Positions 27,076 to 36,119 of a stretch of DNA of 54,927 nucleotides are shown piece after piece. Within the stretch, counting starts at the first letter, position 1, and each line of letters begins with the position of its first letter. Origin of the DNA: Sphingomonas faeni (GTDB lineage: Bacteria > Pseudomonadota > Alphaproteobacteria > Sphingomonadales > Sphingomonadaceae); the NCBI RefSeq assembly GCF_003053745.1, contig NZ_QAYE01000012.1:1-54927 (forward strand), read 5' to 3'. The position numbers and the translations under genes are program-made. The notes below the pieces were generated by a model. That model saw only the letters and a list, made by a program, of their open reading frames with translations, ran no database searches and was not told where the DNA came from.

Positions 27076-27657
27076 ATGCAAAATGACCCGGTTAACAGCA
27101 TTGGAAAGCGTCTTTTCGACCTGGTGCTAGCACTACTCCTGGCACTGCCGGCGGTGGCGGCATGCACGGTTGCCGCGCTATTAATCTGGCTGGATGATCG
27201 TGCCAATCCGTTCTTCGTTCAGCTGCGCCTTGGTCGGGACGGACGCCCGTTCCGCCTCGTGAAGTTGCGTACGATGCGGATCGGCACCGGAGACCGCCCA
27301 TCGCATGAAACCACGCATGGCAGTATCACACGCACCGGGGCGCTCCTCAGGCGGACCAAGCTCGACGAGCTTCCACAGCTGTGGAACGTGCTGCGCGGCG
27401 AAATGAGCTTTGTGGGACCGCGCCCTGGCTTGCCTAGCCAGACCACACTTGCCAACGAACGCCACCGGCACGGTGTCGATCGTTTGTCGCCGGGCATTAC
27501 TGGCGTTTCGCAAGTGCAGGGACTGGACATGTCAACGCCTGAACGCTTGGCGGAAACCGACGCTGACTATTTACGCAAATGGTCGTTCACTCGCGATCTG
27601 CACCTTCTAGCACGCACCGCCGTGGGCGGTGGGCGCGGCGATGCCGCCAGTCGCTGA
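27076..27657 (+). CDS. Phosphoglycosyl transferase (PglC-like initiating sugar transferase)
   Basis: Predicted 193-residue bacterial sugar transferase (PF02397), short PglC-like form with one N-terminal reentrant hydrophobic segment (KRLFDLVLALLLALPAVAA). I start at ATG 27076; the frame is open to 27007, but without a better site. Visible motifs are FVQLRLGRDGRPFRLVKLRTM, the catalytic Asp-Glu pair in TKLDELPQLWNVLRGEMS, and FVGPRPGLP. It transfers a sugar-1-phosphate to undecaprenyl phosphate and starts repeat-unit assembly at the inner membrane. Next to a WbpM-type dehydratase and a reductase, it is probably specific for a 6-deoxy-amino sugar. It is convergent with the reductase gene, 22 bp apart. 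Confidence 0.9.
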   Translation: MQNDPVNSIGKRLFDLVLALLLALPAVAACTVAALLIWLDDRANPFFVQLRLGRDGRPFRLVKLRTMRIGTGDRPSHETTHGSITRTGALLRRTKLDELPQLWNVLRGEMSFVGPRPGLPSQTTLANERHRHGVDRLSPGITGVSQVQGLDMSTPERLAETDADYLRKWSFTRDLHLLARTAVGGGRGDAASR

Positions 27658-27679
27658 TCTCAGATAGAGTGGCACGGCC

Positions 27680-28504
27680 TTAGTCGCGCGCTTGCCATCC
27701 TACAGCGGCCAGCAAAGCATCCCGATCTCGTTCGAGCTGACCTGGCGACACCCGTCCCCCCAGCAGACGGTCTATACCGGGAATTGGCACAAGCCGGGTA
27801 TCGCGCCCGTTCCCAAGCGCACGGGCCAGCGCTGAGAGGCTGCCCTGATTAACGTTGACCGGAACCCAGATCTGACCGGTCGCTCGGGTGAAAGCACCCT
27901 CCTCCAGTTCGACCAGATGCAGACACAGATCAGCCAGCGCATCAAGCGAAAGGAACCGGCGCGGCGTACGGGCAAGCCCGAAGGGTAGTGGCCATCCGTT
28001 ACCAACCGCGCGCGCGATATGCCGCACTGCACCCTTCGCACCGGCACCGTGAAGTGGCGGCAAACGCAGCACAAGCGCAGCAGCACCGGGCTCTTTGGCC
28101 AGCCCAACCGCCTCCATAGCGCGTTTTGACCGCCCATAGAGGTCGTCGGGTCGATCGTTGCGCTCGGCATAAACCGAACTGGCCGCGATGATACGGCGCA
28201 CACCGTTTATGGCGGCGGCTTCTCGGATCGCACTCAGTATCCGGGCAGCAGTGTCGATGTCAGCGTCGCTATAGGTCCGCCGGTCAGCACGATCGGCGAA
28301 ATGCAGGACAGCGTCACATCCCTGCAAGGCAGCGGTTAGCGCTTTTGGATCGGTCAGATCCGAGACCACGCAGGTCGCCTGCCCCTCCCATTTGACCGAT
28401 TGCCGACGGCTAATGCCGACGACGACGTGGCCTGCCGCGCGCAGCGCACGTCCGACATGCCCCCCCGCCAGTCCTGTGATACCCGTAATTGCTACTGTCG
28501 CCAT
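27680..28504 (-). CDS. NAD-dependent epimerase/reductase (SDR, possibly WreQ-like)
   Basis: A 274-residue extended short-chain dehydrogenase. The nucleotide-binding motif is ITGITGLAGGHVG near the N-terminus. The catalytic Ser region is AASSVYAERND and the YxxxK motif is YGRSK. It is shorter than UDP-glucose 4-epimerases (about 320-340 residues). In Rhizobium etli the WreV (dehydratase), WreQ (4-reductase) and WreU (phosphoglycosyl transferase) set makes and transfers QuiNAc. The three neighbouring genes here have matching family types, so a 4-reductase role is a reasonable inference. Epimerase activity cannot be excluded. Confidence 0.85.
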   Translation of the reverse strand: MATVAITGITGLAGGHVGRALRAAGHVVVGISRRQSVKWEGQATCVVSDLTDPKALTAALQGCDAVLHFADRADRRTYSDADIDTAARILSAIREAAAINGVRRIIAASSVYAERNDRPDDLYGRSKRAMEAVGLAKEPGAAALVLRLPPLHGAGAKGAVRHIARAVGNGWPLPFGLARTPRRFLSLDALADLCLHLVELEEGAFTRATGQIWVPVNVNQGSLSALARALGNGRDTRLVPIPGIDRLLGGRVSPGQLERDRDALLAAVGWQARD

Positions 28505-28699
28505 GACGCGTCGTAGCCAGGCGACGGCGTTCCCGCAACGATCGCGATCCCGCCCGCCACCAACGACACGGTGTTTTTACGCTATCGGGGCAGGCGCACT
28601 TTACCTTATGGCGATGGTGCGCATGGATTATGGCGGAATGATACGGGAAGATTTCAGTTGACTAAGTTCAGTCGCCTCGTCGCTCACATCGAGCAGGCT

Positions 28700-29521
28700 A
28701 TGCCAAAAGACCTCGACGTTTGCGTATCGTTTGTCCTGTTCGACAATGACCGCGATGAAATCGTCCGAGCCATCACACAGGTCCAGTCGAGCCGAGCTTC
28801 GACGCACGTTGTAATAATCGATAACAGCTGCCCACCACTTGATCTAAAGTTTGCAGAAACGATGGGGGCAACCGTCGTCGCAACGCATAAGAATATCGGT
28901 TATGGTCGAGGCCATAATATTGCGCTCGCCGCCAGCAAAGGCAAATGCCGGTATAATCTGGTCATGAACACTGACCTGCAGACGCAGAATGACGTGATTG
29001 CCGGCATGGTTGCTTTCATGGACACCCATCCTGACGCCGGACTGGCGATGCCGAAAGTCCGCTATCCCGACGGATCATTGCAACGGCTATGTCGACTGCT
29101 GCCTGATCCCACTGATCTAGTCGCTCGCCGCCTTCTCTTCAAGACGCAGTGGGCCAAGGCAAAGAATGAACGCTACGAATTCCATAACTGGAATTATGAT
29201 AGTGTCGCACAATTTCCGTTTTTGTCTGGATGCTTTATGATCTGCCGGCGCTCCGTACTTGACGCGGTTGGATATTTTGACGAGCGATACTTTCTATACG
29301 CCGAAGATCTTGACCTTTCACGACGAATACACGGCGTTGCCAAAACTCTATTTAATCCTGATGAGAGTGTAATTCACGAATACCGTAGTCAGTCCCGGCC
29401 GTCGTTCAAACGGATGCGATACGCATTGGTCAGCCTATCACAATATTTCTCCAAGTGGGGATGGGCTGTTGATAGGGACAGGGATCGTATCAATCAGAAC
29501 ACGCTTGACCAGTTTGCTTAA
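28700..29521 (+). CDS. GT2 glycosyltransferase (rhamnosyltransferase-like)
   Basis: Predicted 273-residue family 2 glycosyltransferase of the WbbL/rhamnosyltransferase type. The GT-A fold is shown by CVSFVLFDNDRDEIVRAI, IDNSCPP, HKNIGYGRGHNIAL, the DxD-like NTDLQ and GYFDERYFLYAEDLDLSRRIH. I start at ATG 28700 because the fold begins directly after it. TTG 28659 (with GGGAAG upstream) and an open frame to 28571 are alternatives. Codon use is less GC-rich than in the flanking genes, as is common in the variable part of polysaccharide loci. It is followed after 62 bp by the ligase/polymerase gene. Confidence 0.87.
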   Translation: MPKDLDVCVSFVLFDNDRDEIVRAITQVQSSRASTHVVIIDNSCPPLDLKFAETMGATVVATHKNIGYGRGHNIALAASKGKCRYNLVMNTDLQTQNDVIAGMVAFMDTHPDAGLAMPKVRYPDGSLQRLCRLLPDPTDLVARRLLFKTQWAKAKNERYEFHNWNYDSVAQFPFLSGCFMICRRSVLDAVGYFDERYFLYAEDLDLSRRIHGVAKTLFNPDESVIHEYRSQSRPSFKRMRYALVSLSQYFSKWGWAVDRDRDRINQNTLDQFA

Positions 29522-29583
29522 TAGTCTGGGCAGTTGCACTGCTTCAGGTTCGCTGGCGACATGATTATCTAATAGGCGGCTCT

Positions 29584-30969
29584 ATGCTATCACGTCATCG
29601 TTTACCGTTCAGATTTAAGCCGAGCTTATCGTTCGCGTTGCTTCTTTCGCTGCTTTTCATACTTTGGCTAGCGGGCGGGGCTTCGCGAGCGGATGCGCTC
29701 GGACAAACCGTGGTGCGTGTAGCCGCGTGGCTTGCCGTAATCGCACTCATTTTGTTCGGTAAACGACCGATCGCACGAGACCTACGCCCGGTCGGCTTGC
29801 TCCTGATGGTTGCGTTGATACTCGTCCTGCTGCAGCTCGTACCCCTGCCCCCAGCAATCTGGCAGGCACTTCCGCACCGCGATCTGGTATCAGCGAGCAT
29901 TGCGCTCGGCGAGGCTCAGCCATGGCGCCCCTGGTCGATGACGCCCGGTGCAACAGGGAACGCGGCGTCGTCGATGATTGTCCCGATCGCGGCACTCGCA
30001 CTGGTAGCAGGTCTGAAACAATCCGAGCGCTCTCGTCTGACGACGATCCTGTTCGCACTCGTTATTGGGTCGGCGCTGATCGGACTGATGCAATTTTCAG
30101 GCATGCGGTTTTTCAACCCCCTCATAAATGCCACGCCGGGCGAGGTGAGTGGCAACCTTGCGAACCGCAACCATTTCGCTTTGCTGATGGCGATCGGTTG
30201 CCTCTTGGCGCCGGCGTGGGCGTTCCGCGACGGGCGGCGAGCACAATGGCGCGGCCTGCTGGCGATCGGTATGATACTGCTGTTCGCGCTCACCATTCTC
30301 GCCAGCGGTTCGCGCGCTGGCATGTTACTCGGGGTGCTGGCGATCGCCATAGGAATCTTGCTAGCGCTACGTCCGTTGCAACGAGAGTTGCGGCATACGC
30401 CCCGGTGGGTGCTACCGGCGCTTCTGGTGGCCGTGGTCGCTACGATATCCACCTTCGTTTTCATCAGCGTCGCAAGCAATCGGGCCGTGTCCATCGATCG
30501 CGCGGTCACGATTGAGGGAGACCAGGACATGCGCGTCCGGGCGCTGCCGACAGTCGTTTCCATGGTAAAGACCTATTTCCCCGCCGGCAGCGGCTTCGGC
30601 GGATTCGACCCGATTTTCCGGATCCACGAACCCTTCAATTTGCTAAAACTCACCTACTTCAATCACGCGCACAACGACTTCCTTGAGATCATACTCGATG
30701 GCGGACTGCCCGCGTTGCTCCTGCTCATGGCAGCCATGGCATGGTGGGTAGCGGCAAGTGTCCGTGCTTGGCGCGCAAGCGGCGCGGACAACATCCTCCC
30801 GCGTCTGGGATCGGCGATCATATTGTTGGTGTTTGTCGCTAGCGTCTTTGATTACCCAGCACGAACGCCGATAATTATGGCCATTTTGGTCGTCGCTGCC
30901 GCCTGGCTAGCTCGCGGAACGGTAACACCAACGCAGTCGGCTTTACCGGACGCAGGCCAGTCCCTATAG
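29584..30969 (+). CDS. O-antigen ligase/polymerase family membrane protein
   Basis: A 461-residue inner-membrane protein with about 12 hydrophobic segments and the Wzy_C/WaaL (PF04932) signatures NRNHFALLMAIG and, in the large periplasmic loop, YFNHAHNDFLEIILDGGLPAL. In exopolysaccharide loci such proteins polymerise or ligate lipid-linked repeat units. A separate Wzy-like gene lies at 38743, so the two may divide polymerase and ligase roles. Upstream is the GT2 gene and 40 bp downstream is the export lipoprotein gene, all in one direction. Confidence 0.88.
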   Translation: MLSRHRLPFRFKPSLSFALLLSLLFILWLAGGASRADALGQTVVRVAAWLAVIALILFGKRPIARDLRPVGLLLMVALILVLLQLVPLPPAIWQALPHRDLVSASIALGEAQPWRPWSMTPGATGNAASSMIVPIAALALVAGLKQSERSRLTTILFALVIGSALIGLMQFSGMRFFNPLINATPGEVSGNLANRNHFALLMAIGCLLAPAWAFRDGRRAQWRGLLAIGMILLFALTILASGSRAGMLLGVLAIAIGILLALRPLQRELRHTPRWVLPALLVAVVATISTFVFISVASNRAVSIDRAVTIEGDQDMRVRALPTVVSMVKTYFPAGSGFGGFDPIFRIHEPFNLLKLTYFNHAHNDFLEIILDGGLPALLLLMAAMAWWVAASVRAWRASGADNILPRLGSAIILLVFVASVFDYPARTPIIMAILVVAAAWLARGTVTPTQSALPDAGQSL

Positions 30970-31009
30970 GCGACACTTAACTACCCTTTTTGCGGATTTC
31001 CCCAAGCGC

Positions 31010-31720
31010 ATGCGCAAGTTCTGTATCGCCGTTCTCTTAGCAGGCGCCTTGGCCGGATGCGCTGGCCACGAACCACTCCAATCGACATCGCGCCTAACGG
31101 TGATCGACGGCCAAAAGGCGCTGCCCCCACCAAACCGTGGGGACCTTACTGCGGCTGATCGCCCAGCGCTGATTGGTCCGCTCGACACGATCGAGGTCAG
31201 CGTATTCAACGTGCCGGATCTCGACCGCGAGATGCAGGTCGACTCGAGCGGCAGGATCGCCATGCCGTTGGCCGGTACGATCGACGCGCGTGGCAAGACC
31301 GCCGAAGAATTGTCGCGATCAATCGAAACGGCGCTGCGCGGACACTATGTCCGTAATCCTGCCGTAACAGTCAATATCAAAAGCTCGGTCAGCCAAGTCG
31401 TGACAATCGACGGTCAGGTCGTCGAGCCTGGGCTGTACCCAGTAACCAACCAGATGACGTTGTTGCGTGTTGTCGCATCAGCCAAGGGGTTGACCGAATT
31501 CGCGCGGCAGGAGGATATCGTTATCTTGCGTACTGTGGGGAACCGCCGAATGGCAGGCCTGTACAACATCGAAGATATCCGCCGCGGTGCTTATGACGAT
31601 CCTCCCGTATTCGCAAACGACGTCATCGTCGTCGGGGACTCACCGCAACGTCGAATGTTCCGCGATTTCGTATCGGTGGCACCGTTGCTGGCTGCCCCTC
31701 TTATCGCAATCTTACAGTAA
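31010..31720 (+). CDS. Outer-membrane polysaccharide export lipoprotein (Wza/GumB-like)
   Basis: A 236-residue OPX-family protein with a lipoprotein signal (lipobox LAGC, Cys17). The Poly_export domain is at about residues 55-130 (LIGPLDTIEVSVFNVPDLDREMQVDSSG, with the GRIAMPLAGTI strand). A SLBB-like domain (VTIDGQVVEPGLYPV, TLLRVVASAKGL) follows. The C-terminal region ends with a hydrophobic stretch (VAPLLAAPLIAIL). It is short compared with E. coli Wza (about 380 residues) and matches the GumB size class. It is followed after 11 nt by the co-polymerase gene. Confidence 0.93.
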   Translation: MRKFCIAVLLAGALAGCAGHEPLQSTSRLTVIDGQKALPPPNRGDLTAADRPALIGPLDTIEVSVFNVPDLDREMQVDSSGRIAMPLAGTIDARGKTAEELSRSIETALRGHYVRNPAVTVNIKSSVSQVVTIDGQVVEPGLYPVTNQMTLLRVVASAKGLTEFARQEDIVILRTVGNRRMAGLYNIEDIRRGAYDDPPVFANDVIVVGDSPQRRMFRDFVSVAPLLAAPLIAILQ

Positions 31721-31731
31721 AGCTTGACGCT

Positions 31732-33921
31732 ATGAGCCTGGTCATTCCAAATTCGCGTGTCGGTGTGATACCCGCCACAGCTGCGTCTACGTCGGGATCA
31801 GACGTGACAGCAATTCGCCATTACCTGCGGATCGCCATGCGTTGGCGGTATGTGATATTGGGTATCACCGCCGGGTTCCTACTTTTGGGCTTGGTCGTGA
31901 CCTTGCTCATGACGCCAAAATTCACGGCGAGCACGACGATCGAGATTTTGCGAGAGTCGAGCCAAGTTACCAATATTCAGAGCGTTGAACGCGAGACAAG
32001 CGTTGCCGATCAAGAATTCTACCAGACGCAGTATAGCCTACTGGAGTCACGATCACTGTCGGAGCGTGTTGCCACTCAATTACGGTTAATTGACGATCCG
32101 GCATTTTACGAGCGGTTCGGGTATACGGACGATGACCCGGCATTCGCTCTGGTCAACAACCGCTATCCCGCAGCGGGTCGTGTCGAGCGACGCCGAGTTG
32201 CGGGCGAGATTCTACGTAAGCATGTTACAATTTCCCCGACCCATCTGTCGCGGCTTGTTGATATCCGATTCACGAGCCCCAGCGCATTGTTCTCCGCCAG
32301 CGTTACCAACGCTTGGGCTGATGCATTTATTCAGATCAACCTGGAGCGCAAGCTTCAGGCGACATCATATGGCCGCAACCTGCTAGAACGCCAACTGGGA
32401 CAGCAGAAGGAACGGCTTGACCAATCACAGCGCCAACTGGTCGATTACGCATCGCGTGAACGGATCATCAATCTGCCATCGCAGCAAGGTGCGAATGGTA
32501 CTACGTCGGAACGCTCAATCGTCGCTGACGATTTGGCCTCGCTGAACACGGCCCTGTCCGAATCCACCGCAGAACGCATCGCTGTCGAAGCCCGGTATCG
32601 CGCAGCAGGCCGATCGGGCGCCTCAACAGAGGCTTTGCGCAATCAGGCAATCAACTCGCTTCGCCAGCGTCGCGCCGAACTGGCTGCTGACTATCAAAAA
32701 CTGATGACTCAGTTCGAGCCTGGCTATCCCGCCGCGAAGGCGATTCAATCTCAGATCAGCCAGCTTGACCGCAGCATTACCTCAGAAGAAGGCCGGGTTT
32801 CCGGTTCTTTGGAGGCAGATTACCGAAGCGCGGTCGAACGGGAAAACGGTCTGAAGAGCCGGGTCGAGCAACTCAAGGGAAGCTATCTCGACCTACGTCG
32901 GCGTTCAATCCAGTATAATATCTTTCAGCAGGAAGTTGATACCAACCGCGCTCTGTATGAGGGGCTATTGCAGCGCTACAAGGAAATCGGCGTTGCAGGC
33001 GGCGTTGGGATCAACAACATTTCTGTCGTCGATCCTGCTGATATCCCTCAGCAACCATCTTCGCCGCATTTGCTTATCAATATGATTATCGCGCTACTGG
33101 CGGGCGTCGGTATCGGCGCGGGCGTCGCCTTCGCACTTGAGCAGATGGACGAGGCGATTTCGGATCCGAGCGAGGTCGAGCGTGTCCTGGGGCTGCCTCT
33201 GCTCGGGGCCGTGCCGAAGGTCAGTGGACAAACGCCGAAGGAGGCATTGCTCGATCGCAAGTCGGATATGGTTGATGCCTATCTGGCAATACAGACCAAT
33301 CTTGCGTTCACGACCGAACATGGGGTTCCAAGATCGCTCTCGGTGACTTCGACGCGGCCCGCGGAAGGCAAGTCGACAACCGCGCTCGCAATCGCGACGA
33401 TGCTGGCACGAGCGCAGAAGAAGGTCATTCTTGTCGATGGTGACATGCGATCTCCCTCGATCCATCACCTCGGCGGTGTGACCCACGATCATGGTCTCAG
33501 CAACTTCCTGACAGGTCAGGATAATATAGAGGCCATGACGTTTTTCATGTCCGATCTGGGCTTCACTGCCATGTCGGCCGGACCTATTCCGCCAAATGCA
33601 GCTGAGCTACTGACGGGTAGTCGATTGACGATATTGATCGACCGCCTGCTTGATACCTATGATCACGTCGTTTTCGACAGCCCCCCGGTCATGGGCCTTG
33701 CAGATGCTCCATTGATAGCCGGTAAGGTCGAAGGTGTCGTGTTTGCCGTAGAGTCGCACGGCATTCGGTCGACTCAGGTCAAGACTGCGATCAATCGCCT
33801 CATGGCCGCCAATGCCCATATTTTTGGCAGCGTGCTGACCAAGTTCGAGTCGCGAAAGTCGCACTACGGTTATGACTATGGCTACGGTTATGGTCGCGAC
33901 ACCACCGAAGCCCGGGGATGA
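31732..33921 (+). CDS. Polysaccharide co-polymerase with tyrosine-kinase domain (Wzc/GumC-like)
   Basis: A 729-residue fused PCP-2a protein. The N-terminal Wzz domain begins with a membrane segment (YVILGITAGFLLLGLVVTLL, about residues 40-60). A long coiled-coil periplasmic part follows, then a second membrane segment (LLINMIIALLAGVGIGAGVA). The cytoplasmic BY-kinase has Walker A (RPAEGKSTT near 545) and Walker A' (VILVDGDMR near 570). The C-terminus is a Tyr-rich tail (YGYDYGYGYGRD), the usual autophosphorylation cluster. It controls chain length and export with the OPX lipoprotein. Its last codons overlap the next gene by 4 nt (ATGA). Confidence 0.95.
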   Translation: MSLVIPNSRVGVIPATAASTSGSDVTAIRHYLRIAMRWRYVILGITAGFLLLGLVVTLLMTPKFTASTTIEILRESSQVTNIQSVERETSVADQEFYQTQYSLLESRSLSERVATQLRLIDDPAFYERFGYTDDDPAFALVNNRYPAAGRVERRRVAGEILRKHVTISPTHLSRLVDIRFTSPSALFSASVTNAWADAFIQINLERKLQATSYGRNLLERQLGQQKERLDQSQRQLVDYASRERIINLPSQQGANGTTSERSIVADDLASLNTALSESTAERIAVEARYRAAGRSGASTEALRNQAINSLRQRRAELAADYQKLMTQFEPGYPAAKAIQSQISQLDRSITSEEGRVSGSLEADYRSAVERENGLKSRVEQLKGSYLDLRRRSIQYNIFQQEVDTNRALYEGLLQRYKEIGVAGGVGINNISVVDPADIPQQPSSPHLLINMIIALLAGVGIGAGVAFALEQMDEAISDPSEVERVLGLPLLGAVPKVSGQTPKEALLDRKSDMVDAYLAIQTNLAFTTEHGVPRSLSVTSTRPAEGKSTTALAIATMLARAQKKVILVDGDMRSPSIHHLGGVTHDHGLSNFLTGQDNIEAMTFFMSDLGFTAMSAGPIPPNAAELLTGSRLTILIDRLLDTYDHVVFDSPPVMGLADAPLIAGKVEGVVFAVESHGIRSTQVKTAINRLMAANAHIFGSVLTKFESRKSHYGYDYGYGYGRDTTEARG

Positions 33922-35153
33922 CACGAAGGGCACTCTCGCGCCCCCGTCGGTCTGGTGCCGAATGGGGGGTGCGTACCGCATTGGCCTTGGGGGCTGCAGC
34001 GTTAGCGTATGGCAGTATCACCCATACCTTGGCGTATTCTCTACGCGCGAGCGCGACCCAATTAGCTCATGCCTTGGCGCCCAGCGATGGCAGGATCACG
34101 GCTTTGTTGGCCGAACAAATGTCTGGCCCGGAGGCAAGCGCCACGGATCGACGGCAGGCCAACATCCTCGCCAGTGAAGCATTACGAGAAGAACCCACGG
34201 CCGTTCCTGCCGTGTCGACGCTCGGTATCAATGCCCAAATCCACGGTGATACGGCCGCTGCGCGCAGAATATTTGCTCAGTCCGACGCACTCTCTCGTCG
34301 CGATGTACGTACGCGTTTATGGGCGATCGAGGACGCGGTAGGCCGTCAAGATATTCCCGAGACGTTACGCAACTACGACATCGCGTTACGAACTTCCCGA
34401 GCGATGCCTGACTTGCTGTTTCCTGTTCTGGCTGGCGCAATTGGTGATCCGAATATCCGTGCGGGCCTAGTGAAAATATTGAGCAGCCGCCCGTTATGGT
34501 TGCCGCAATGGATCGTCTACATCTCGGGTAATGGCCCCAACGCTCGTGACGCAGTCGCGCTGTTCCGCGCATTAGACCAGGCACGTGTTCCGATTCCTTA
34601 TGACGCGCGCTCCGCGCTTTTACGTCGTTTGGTCGGGCAAGGTTTGGTTGAAGAAGCTTGGGCATTTTATGCAGCGTCTACTCGCAACGCCGATCGTCGA
34701 ATGTCTCGCGATCCCCAATTTCAGGCTGATCACGCCGTCCCCTCCCCGTTCGATTGGACAGCGATCCAAGACAACAGCATAGCGTCTTCGATACAGCGCG
34801 GGCAGCGTGGCGGAATTTTCGACTTTACGGCTTCGGCAGGTATGGGCGGCCCAATGCTTCTGCAGATGCAGATGCTGCCGCCTGGACGGTACGTTATAGA
34901 GGGAACCAGCACAGGTATCGACCCGTCAGAACCGTCTCGCCCCTATTGGCGCCTAGCATGTACCAGTGGTCGCGAACTGGGCCGCGTTGGCATTCCCGCC
35001 GATCCTGCTGCCCAAGGTCAGTTTCGTGGCAATTTTGACGTTCCGATGGGTTGCGCTACGCAATATCTAACGTTGGTCGCACGTGCGTCCTCGCAGACCA
35101 GCGGAGTATCGGGCCAGATTACCCGAGCCTTTTTGCATCCGGTAAAGCTCTGA
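33918..35153 (+). CDS. Unknown exopolysaccharide-locus protein, coupled to Wzc
   Basis: A 411-residue protein whose start codon overlaps the stop of the Wzc-like gene (ATGA), so it is translationally coupled. It has an N-terminal membrane segment (TALALGAAALAYGSITHTLAYSL), which makes it probably anchored and periplasmic. A helical, TPR-like middle part follows (ILASEALREEPTAVPAVSTLG, ARRIFAQSDALSRRD, VEEAWAFYAAS). The C-terminal half looks beta-rich (FDFTASAGMGGPMLLQMQMLPPG to YLTLVARASS) and contains two Cys that could pair. I do not recognise a named family. Context suggests a role in polymer assembly or export. Confidence 0.8.
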   Translation: MTRRALSRPRRSGAEWGVRTALALGAAALAYGSITHTLAYSLRASATQLAHALAPSDGRITALLAEQMSGPEASATDRRQANILASEALREEPTAVPAVSTLGINAQIHGDTAAARRIFAQSDALSRRDVRTRLWAIEDAVGRQDIPETLRNYDIALRTSRAMPDLLFPVLAGAIGDPNIRAGLVKILSSRPLWLPQWIVYISGNGPNARDAVALFRALDQARVPIPYDARSALLRRLVGQGLVEEAWAFYAASTRNADRRMSRDPQFQADHAVPSPFDWTAIQDNSIASSIQRGQRGGIFDFTASAGMGGPMLLQMQMLPPGRYVIEGTSTGIDPSEPSRPYWRLACTSGRELGRVGIPADPAAQGQFRGNFDVPMGCATQYLTLVARASSQTSGVSGQITRAFLHPVKL

Positions 35154-35210
35154 ACCGACTGGTCAGCCTTAGGGCGTTCTGATCGTCCTACGTGTCAGCC
35201 TGACGGCCTT

Positions 35211-36119
35211 TTATGGGGCTGTGATAGCAATGCGCGGCGGATTGGTGGTGAGATACCGCTGGGCGATGGCCGGATCATATCCGGCCATCGTCAAGGCTGC
35301 TTCCCATCCGTTGATGTCGATCCCGTCGGGCACATCCCGCAACAGTTGCAACTTGATGAAAGGGAAGCCGTCGGCAAGCAGCGCGCGCCAGTTCACCAGT
35401 GTGGGATTGGTAAAGGGCGGTGTCTGGTCGACACGCGGAAACAGGGCTGCGGTTGTAACCCCCGAACGGATGAACCATCGCTCAAGGCTCAACTCGTACC
35501 GGCGTATCGCCCAGTCACGATCGCCGTCGCGAACCTTGCGCCAAAATCGGGTAAACGCAGGATGGCGCAGGGCGGCAGGCTTGAAAAACAGTATAAAGCT
35601 TTGCAGATGCGACCCCTGCTCGAGAGAACGAACCGCACCGACCAGCGCAGCAGGATGTCTGCGCACTTCGTCGATCATTGTGGTGAATCCGTTCAACGGC
35701 CCCAGGACACTGTCGTTGGCGATCGCCAGAAGGCCCGCGTTCGTCAATTCGGGCAGATCGCGGATCGCTGCTGCCCATGCGCCGAAATCATACCCGCTGT
35801 TCGCGCGTAGCAATACCGCTTCGCAAAAACTCAGGTCCTGTTCGGTATCGAACGTTCTCGGATCGTCGCGCGCCACGACGAGCACCACGGCGAACCCCGC
35901 AGCCGCCCACCCACGAGCCAGAATCAAGGCATGTTCCGACACCGATGGATCCCTGCCCCAACTCATCAGCACGCACACGTCCCGGCCATCCAGACTGCCT
36001 GGACGACGCAGCCACTTGCGCCAGGTCCGTAGCGGGTCCGTATCCCGCCGCCTTGCTTTGACTTCGTCAGTCAGCAAACGGGTCACGTTACGAAGCCGTA
36101 TATAGCCAGGTAGTCTCAT
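35211..36119 (-). CDS. RgpF-like rhamnan synthesis protein
   Basis: A 302-residue protein similar to the rhamnan synthesis F family (PF05045). Visible landmarks are VCVLMSWGRDPSVSEHAL, then LLRANSGYDFGAWAAAIRDLP, LLAIANDSVLGPLNG, and FILFFKPAALRHPAF, which match the NxGxDFG and ND core of that family. These proteins occur in loci for rhamnose-containing polymers, in line with rfbCBDA nearby. Its start overlaps the flippase stop by 4 nt (ATGA), so it follows the flippase in one transcript. It is convergent with the 411-residue unknown gene. Confidence 0.8.
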   Translation of the reverse strand: MRLPGYIRLRNVTRLLTDEVKARRRDTDPLRTWRKWLRRPGSLDGRDVCVLMSWGRDPSVSEHALILARGWAAAGFAVVLVVARDDPRTFDTEQDLSFCEAVLLRANSGYDFGAWAAAIRDLPELTNAGLLAIANDSVLGPLNGFTTMIDEVRRHPAALVGAVRSLEQGSHLQSFILFFKPAALRHPAFTRFWRKVRDGDRDWAIRRYELSLERWFIRSGVTTAALFPRVDQTPPFTNPTLVNWRALLADGFPFIKLQLLRDVPDGIDINGWEAALTMAGYDPAIAQRYLTTNPPRIAITAP

